Shown here: in pieces, positions 58,402 through 64,000 of the stretch
Position numbering within the stretch: the stretch's first letter is position 1
How the letters are laid out: every line of letters starts with the position of its first letter
Origin: Protula sp. h YS-2021
Lineage: Eukaryota > Annelida > Polychaeta > Sabellida > Serpulidae
NCBI GenBank assembly: GCA_949752745.1
Contig: OX457026.1
Coordinates: forward strand, 23,253,308-23,317,307
Length of the DNA stretch: 64,000 nucleotides
Reading direction: 5' to 3'
Program-made: the position numbers and the translations under genes
The notes under the pieces: generated by a model
Databases searched by the model: none
What the model saw: only the letters and a program-made list of their open reading frames with translations
What the model was told of the DNA's origin: nothing

Positions 58402-58421
58402 ACATAGTCGGCTGGTCTAAA
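58402..58421. repeat. Hairpin with CCGAC-ATA-GTCGG core
   Basis: GACCAGCCCGAC and GTCGGCTGGTC pair around three bases, directly after the satellite array and its GTACATACGGACGACGGATA tail. It is related to 6978-7007. Confidence 0.65.
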
Positions 58422-58479
58422 AACATTATATATAAAAACCATATACCAGGTTTCATTGAAATCCGACCAGTGGAACTTA

Positions 58480-58755
58480 TAGTGCTCACAAACCATTCAG
58501 TATGGGAATTCCCATTTAAAGTTCAAAGTTCCACAGTGACCTTGAGCAATGACGCAAGGTCACCAAAACCTAATAAGCCCTACAGCATTATAAATAAAAG
58601 CTACAAACCAGGTTTGATTAAATCCGATCCTTGGAACTTGATATCTGGAGATATGGTTGTTCACAATCACAGACTGACGCACAGAATGATGGACGGCTCG
58701 GCGCACGGACGAGTCAATAATATAATGCACCTCCCGACCTTAGTCAGGTAGGGGC
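58480..58755. repeat. Interspersed repeat with ACCTTGAGCAA-GGTCACCAAAACC
   Basis: It shares CAGTGACCTTGA, AAGGTCACCAAAACCTAAT and the ATTATATATAA segment with 53205-53260 and 55700-55770, and ends in an AGACTGACGCACAGAATGAT/GGACGG tail. Confidence 0.6.
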
Positions 58756-61700
58756 ATAATAAAAATTTAGAACACGACATACAGAAGACGTAATGCCAGG
58801 ATTCGTAAAGATTTTATATTTCCTTAGAAATGTTATTTAAAATTAAGAAATTTTCAAGTTCAAAAAGTTCTTATAGTGAGGGTTCGTGTCCGACAAACTA
58901 CCAGCCAAGAGTTGATATGCTAAATACATTATTTTCTTTCACTTATGAGACTGGCCTAGTTAAAACAAAGAAAAAAAAAACAAGAACGGGTCAGCATGAA
59001 CAAAATGTTTTATTTGATTACTTTGCTACTCCCCCGAGCACACAGGGGAGAATTAGTTGAACATCTAATACGCAATTTCTGTGATACAAATAAGCATAAA
59101 ACAAAATCACGTGATTCAGCTATGGAACTTAAAAAAATCTCACAAAGCATTTAATTATGCCTCATTTATTTGACTCTAAATGAATTCCACATTTTTTTCT
59201 CTTTTATACTTCAAAGAAATTCATATCGGTTTTAAATCTTGACTGTTCGTTCAAAACGGGACTAGATGTATCGTATGTAATACTGTCTTCAGGCTAAGTT
59301 TTCATGTAATCTCGCCACTTGTATAGAAATTTAACATAGACAATACGACTAGACTTGAAAGAACTGCGAGACACGATTCTCAAACTTCACACTGAATTAC
59401 TGTCTGAGATTCTGTTCTTTCCTGCTCTTTTTTCTCTCGTTCTCTCCCAGCAAAGATCTTTTTTCTCAGATATTTACATCTTATAGATTAGCTGAGCTCA
59501 AATAGCTTTCACGAAGAGACAGCTATGACAATACCCTGCAAGGCAAAGTGCTTTATTCGCCTTTTTCACCACTTTAAAAATGTTAATTTGTGACATATAA
59601 TCAGTTTGTGAAAGATAAGAAAATACATACTGAAGTAATTGGTCTTCTTTGAAAATATAACAGCTTTTAAGAGTGCATTAAATTACAGCGTAATTCTAAA
59701 CTAAACACTTTACTATTTAAAACAATGAATCAGGCAAATAAGAATTGACTACTTTTGTCCTGAACGAAAAAAAGTTAGACAATTATAAAAAAACTGTTCC
59801 GAGAATAGACTCATTTCGTCTACACTGACTTATTTCGTTCAGGCCAAAAAATACTGAAATTCTTATTTGCTTCATACATTCGCTTTAAAATATCAGAGTG
59901 TTGACTATTTTCTACTTATAAAAATGTCAGCAAAATATCCAAATTTTAACCATTACCCAAAATTTGGAATGAGGATTGCGAAAAACAAACCTTTAAATAT
60001 TTTCAAGTACAATAAAATAACGAATTTGTCAAGCCATAATTTTAATGGAGAACACACTTCAAAATTTACTGTGTTATTGATCCTTTGCTAAAGCACAGAC
60101 CTTCGCTTCGAGTCACAATGAAAGATGGTTATATTGTAACCACTACACACCTTGGGGCGTTTTAAAAAAAATACACTGCTATTAAAACACTAGGTTTATC
60201 CGCCCACCTAAAGGGCTAGCATGCCACCCGCTGGCTGTCACAGCTGCCGCTGAGGAATATGTGACCTGGTGACCTTGGCTTGCTTAGTCGGACAGCTTGT
60301 GCAAAGAACGACGGTGAATGTTAAAATTAATCGTGGCTGCAAAAAATCACTTAATCAATTAACGTTACGCGAACTCCAAATGTATGTGTTAAGAAACATT
60401 TTTTACCAAAACCCCCTTTTTTTCAAATAAAAAAGCACAGGCAGTAAACTGTAGATAAATCCAAATCTTGTTTATTTTTTTGATTTCTGACACCTTTTCT
60501 AATATGTCACTGTTAAAATTTCGGATTTCTACATCCGGTCAAAGCGGTGGCGCCCCCTGTCAACTGATCTTGCGCTGGCAAAATGGCCATTACATTTTAA
60601 GCACAAAATCCGGCGTTTTCTACTGATTTATTTCATCGACAAGCGGTCACTTTTGTAATAAGCTGATCATACTACGAAATCACATTACATGTTTTCATGT
60701 GTTTATTAACATTTACGTTCCCTAAAGATGTGCACACGCACACAGTATAAACAATATACTTGAAAATTTGTATCCTTTAAAAAGATTTTCTGTGGCATTT
60801 CTCCAAAGTTTTAGCAGCTTTTCACGCCTTCGCGTGAGTTAATACGACAAACTTCCCCACAGATTTTTCTTCACAACAGTAAAACAACACACATGTGGTT
60901 ACATGATTAACACGGCTCTCCTCGCCACAAACGCTACCCTTACACAAGCCTCTACGCTACCATAGCAACGCAACGAGAGAATTTACACACGTTTATTTAT
61001 TTTTAAACATTGTATTGCACTTAAAAGAATAGAATTTCAAAATAAAATTGACTAGATAAATATATAGGCAATAAACAGTGAAAAACATTTAGGTATAGCG
61101 CTGCATAACTTACTGGTGATGCACAAATTTTTTACACACAACTAAAATAGCACTCCCTGTGGCCCCGTTAGTCCACAGACGATCTGGGCCACATATGGCC
61201 AGCCCAACATGAGGCCCACTCTTGGCCCACCACCGGAGACGGCCACTCTGGGCCGACGCCGGGAGAGCTCTTTCTCACATCACCTCGCTCGGCGATAAAG
61301 CAGAGAATTCACCGAATACCAAGAAAGAGATACCACATAATCTACATTTCGACTTTCTCATGTCTGATTTAAAACACTTTAAAATACTGTAGCTACAGAA
61401 CAGCATGTCCGTTCAACGCAAGCTGCTACCACTGGCGTCACAGAGTTATGGGCCATGCTTGAATATGTTCAAATTAACACTGATTAGTCTGTTATCTGTT
61501 TAGCAGAGATCAGTGGTGGCAAATTCGATGTGCACAACTATAATTTAGATCAGATTAATATAACTGAGACTACATTTAAAGACACAGTTGCTAAATGTTT
61601 TTTTGAAGTCCTTTGTCCTTAACTATAATATTTCTTCGTTGATTTTCCCTACGGCAAACTGTCAAGTTCTTCATCACTGAATTACATTAGAATGCACCAG

Positions 61701-63160
61701 ATTTGATGCAAAGAGATGAATAGTTGTTTTGTTAATACTGGTTCAACATCACTATCAAGACACTTCCACAACACATGAGGTGTTAGGTGGCGGGGGTGGA
61801 GGCGCTGGGGGGAGGGCGGGGGGGGGGGGTGGAGGCGGGTGTTGGTGATTGGGACTGGGAGTGGTATCTGGGACAACCTGGTATCCTGGGATGGCAAGAC
61901 AGCCACGAAATTATTGCTTTGGCAAAGTTCTCAGTTATTACATGGCTTAAACAACGCCAACAGAAGCGCCACCTGTGATTAAGCCGGAACATTAATGCCA
62001 CCTGTGCTTCATCCGGAACAAACGCGCCACCTATGTCCTTTCCACACCAGCCTTGTGGCGCACACAAAACACAGAATATCCTTCAAATGCTCCTACACGT
62101 AACGTTACACAACAACTCCACGCCATAACTCAGCTGAATATGAGTATACAGCTACCGATATCGCCCGGGACCATGACACACATGCCGAACAAAACAATAT
62201 GGCCGTATGACCAACATTTTATTACATATGATTACAGAGACCGTTGAAAAATGTTTAACCAAAATGTGTGCTTCTTTTTCTTCTTATTAAAAAATATTCT
62301 TCGACAGCCTTATACGTTACAAGAACGTAAGACAATGAGAACAGGGTAACTAGAGGGCTTGTATTTTACCGGGGCAGTCGTTACATAATACATCGGGAAA
62401 AAACGATGTCGCACTCTTGAACTGCACGTGCATTGTACATGAGGACCGACTGACCACGTGAAGATTCGTAAACACAATCACAGCTGTTTGTCCTTAAACT
62501 AAAAAGAACAACTATCACAAACGTAAAAGAGAAAATGTGAAAATAATCAAATCAATTCAATTATTCAGTACTATAGCGCTCTGGGCAAAATAATCTTATA
62601 TCCTATTCGAAGTATTTGAAGCTTACTACAAACTACCTTCCTACTGACGTCACTTTGTAATCTGCTTTTCAAAGCTCGCTTTTGAGGGACATTTTCGTAC
62701 AATGGGAATGAAATACGAGTAAGTGACTACCGATATAAAACTTGTCTTACGGAAACTACACGCAGCAAAAATGGACAAATTTCAGGGGAAACTGTCGGCC
62801 GCCTCGTAAAATCCCCCGCCAGCGACAGTTAACGACGGTCCGTTTTCTTTTAAAACACGCCGCATATGGCTATCCAGAAAAAATATACGTACTCATTTGG
62901 CTCCAAACAGTACTTTTCTTCTACCCTGGGCTTTCAACATTACGTGGGAACCGGTAGTTATTTTAACACTATATTACCGATCTTTTCCCTAAACGCCGAT
63001 CAATTTCTTTTGACGCTGCCCTCAGCACTACTTGGCACCACTCAGTTTACAGCATAACATGTACGACGGAAATCTTTGATGTACAGAAATAAATATCACT
63101 GACATATAATGAATTAGAACTAACACTGAAGAACCGGTTATATGACTCGTGCGGTGTTTA
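58756..63160. other. Gene-free stretch
   Basis: 4.4 kb without a supportable exon. A TGGGCC phrase cluster lies at 61185-61265 (CTGGGCCACATATGGCCAGC), a G-rich run at 61796-61845, and a GCGCCACCT/ATGCCACCTGTG triplet at 61964-62035. It may include introns or the 3' flank of the minus-strand gene at the right end. Confidence 0.35.
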
Positions 63161-63199
63161 AATAAATGCGTCTGTGACATACAACATCCATGGGTTAAT

Positions 63200-63350
63200 G
63201 CTTCACACACATCATTTACTTGACTATGACGTCATTTGCTTGACTGTGACGTTACTTGTTTCACTGTGTCATCATTTATTTGACGTCATATATTTGACTA
63301 AACCATTTCTTGACTGTGACGTCATTTATCTGACCATGACGTCATTAACT
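63200..63350. repeat. ~20-bp minisatellite of CRE-like TGACGTCA
   Basis: TGACGTCA is perfect at 63227, 63281, 63317 and 63337, with degenerate versions at 63247 and 63267, in a TTTGACTGTGACGTCATTTA-like unit. TGACGTCA is the consensus CRE bound by CREB/ATF, but here it lies downstream of the minus-strand gene's stop, so regulatory meaning is only a possibility. On the minus strand AATAAA is at 63275-63280. Confidence 0.6.
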
Positions 63351-63366
63351 CCAAAGGCGGTTCGTC

Positions 63367-63547
63367 TCACTTGTCCTTGTTTTCGACTGGCTTGATAAAA
63401 CCACGATGGACAAGGCCACGCCCCTTTTCGTGATAGCACAGCAACGAGTCCTTGTCCACTTCCTTGACAACCGTTAGAATGCAGCCTTTGTCGAAGCTAA
63501 GCTGATGTGACTCGCTTGCAATGTGGTGACAAAGGGTCTGAACATAC
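63367..63547 (-). CDS. Last exon: C-terminal SH3 domain, RUSC-like candidate
   Basis: The exon follows an AG acceptor (63548-63549) and reads YVQTLCHHIASESHQLSFDK, then GCILTVVKEVDKD, LLCYHEKGRGLVHRGFI, KPVENKDK and stop at 63367-63369. The ALxxH, QLSF-KG and GLVH patterns are those of an SH3 fold of about 55 residues, which binds proline-rich ligands. Usual SH3 residues that bind proline are partly changed (the WW/WL position is SL), so binding may be weak. A C-terminal SH3 beginning LCHH is reminiscent of RUN and SH3 domain proteins (RUSC1/2), but the RUN domain is outside the window, so the family is uncertain. A minus-strand AATAAA at 63275 could end the transcript. Confidence 0.75.
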
Positions 63548-63858
63548 CTGAAACGATTCAAAATACAACTTTTTTTATTTTCAGACAAACTACCATTACT
63601 AAGCAGCAAAGCAAACACGGTGATTTTTTCCTTGATGGGAAACATATTACAGTAGTTAGAAAACCGTAGACAATTAAAAACGAAAAAGTCTTTCTGTCGT
63701 ATAAATAAACTTGTAAAACAACAGGAAAATTTATTCCAGTGGTTTATGACCTGCAGTGGAAAAAGATACTGATTTGAGTTAATAGTTAAAGATTGTCTGT
63801 GTGTTTGTGCAACAATCTGACAACATGTTGGGAAATGGAGACATCATATTTCAAATAC

Positions 63859-64000
63859 CTCTTAGGGAATTCAGTGGCAGAACTACTTTTCTTCACAGCA
63901 GACGACCCAACAATTTCATTCTGTGCTAAACGCTCATTGGCCGATTGAGACTGAGGCAAAGAGGTGACGGCCCCGTCAGGCTTGGCTACCATGGTGACAG
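63859..64000 (-). CDS. Penultimate exon of the SH3-domain gene, cut by window edge
   Basis: The minus-strand frame from the window edge reads VTMVAKPDGAVTSLPQSQSA and ends SATEFPKR at AG followed by gtattt (donor at 63858). The phase (two bases of the Arg codon) joins exactly to the SH3 exon, giving FPKRYVQTL. It is Ser/Ala-rich and probably disordered, as linkers before terminal SH3 domains often are. It may continue upstream; the internal ATG is not assumed to be the start. Confidence 0.7.

Noticed and set aside
58390..58425. Helitron 3' terminus (hairpin then CTAA)
   Set aside because: The hairpin directly touches the CTAA with no gap, there is no 5' TC end or Rep/helicase sequence, and the loop is only three bases.

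Overview
The window is nuclear DNA of an intron-rich animal, most likely a lophotrochozoan and probably a mollusc. The reasons are short exons with GT-AG introns, a gene fusing a rhamnose-binding (SUEL) lectin domain to a C1q domain (a combination typical of mollusc innate-immunity families), a single-exon rhodopsin-like GPCR, a DIRS-type retrotransposon, and very dense AT-rich interspersed and tandem repeats. The species cannot be named from the sequence.

Layout. From 1 to about 16.5 kb lies one large plus-strand gene: the orthologue of cyclin-G-associated kinase (GAK/auxilin-2). It has 18 recognisable coding exons from 2338 to 12786. They encode an NAK-family kinase, an inactive PTEN-like domain with its C2 domain, a long clathrin/AP-binding linker and a C-terminal J domain. 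The first roughly 45 codons are not confidently found. Its introns hold a 445-bp tandem duplication upstream, a foldback element with target duplications, and an array of splice-acceptor-like repeats directly before a kinase exon. From 16.5 to 21 kb there are repeats only. A minus-strand orphan GPCR is at 21.4-23.0 kb. A complete but decayed DIRS1-like retrotransposon, on the minus strand, occupies about 23.9-30.1 kb; it has inverted terminal repeats, an internal complementary region, gag and a tyrosine recombinase, but most of the reverse transcriptase is deleted. At 33.6-35.2 kb is a plus-strand lectin/C1q secreted-protein gene with an in-frame stop. A broken minus-strand integrase gene lies at 43.3-44.3 kb and a dead Tc1/mariner copy at 45.4-46.8 kb, inserted at the edge of a TA microsatellite. 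From 48.5 to 58.4 kb is a nest of foldback elements, a decayed MULE transposase and 51-, 155- and ~177-bp satellites. The right end (63.37-64.0 kb) holds the last two exons of a minus-strand gene whose product ends in an SH3 domain.

The most distinctive theme is a set of unrelated-in-sequence but similarly built elements. Their terminal inverted repeats consist of a short phrase repeated with variation. Two of them have 8- and 9-bp target duplications, and one encloses a Mutator-like transposase remnant. A second notable point is the GAK intron at 5876-6433: it is a tandem array of copies of its own 3' splice junction, and it is 558 nt long, in frame and free of stops.

The protein-coding genes here do not form a pathway. 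GAK uncoats clathrin vesicles, the GPCR is a membrane receptor, the lectin/C1q protein would be secreted, and the SH3 protein is probably a cytoplasmic adaptor.
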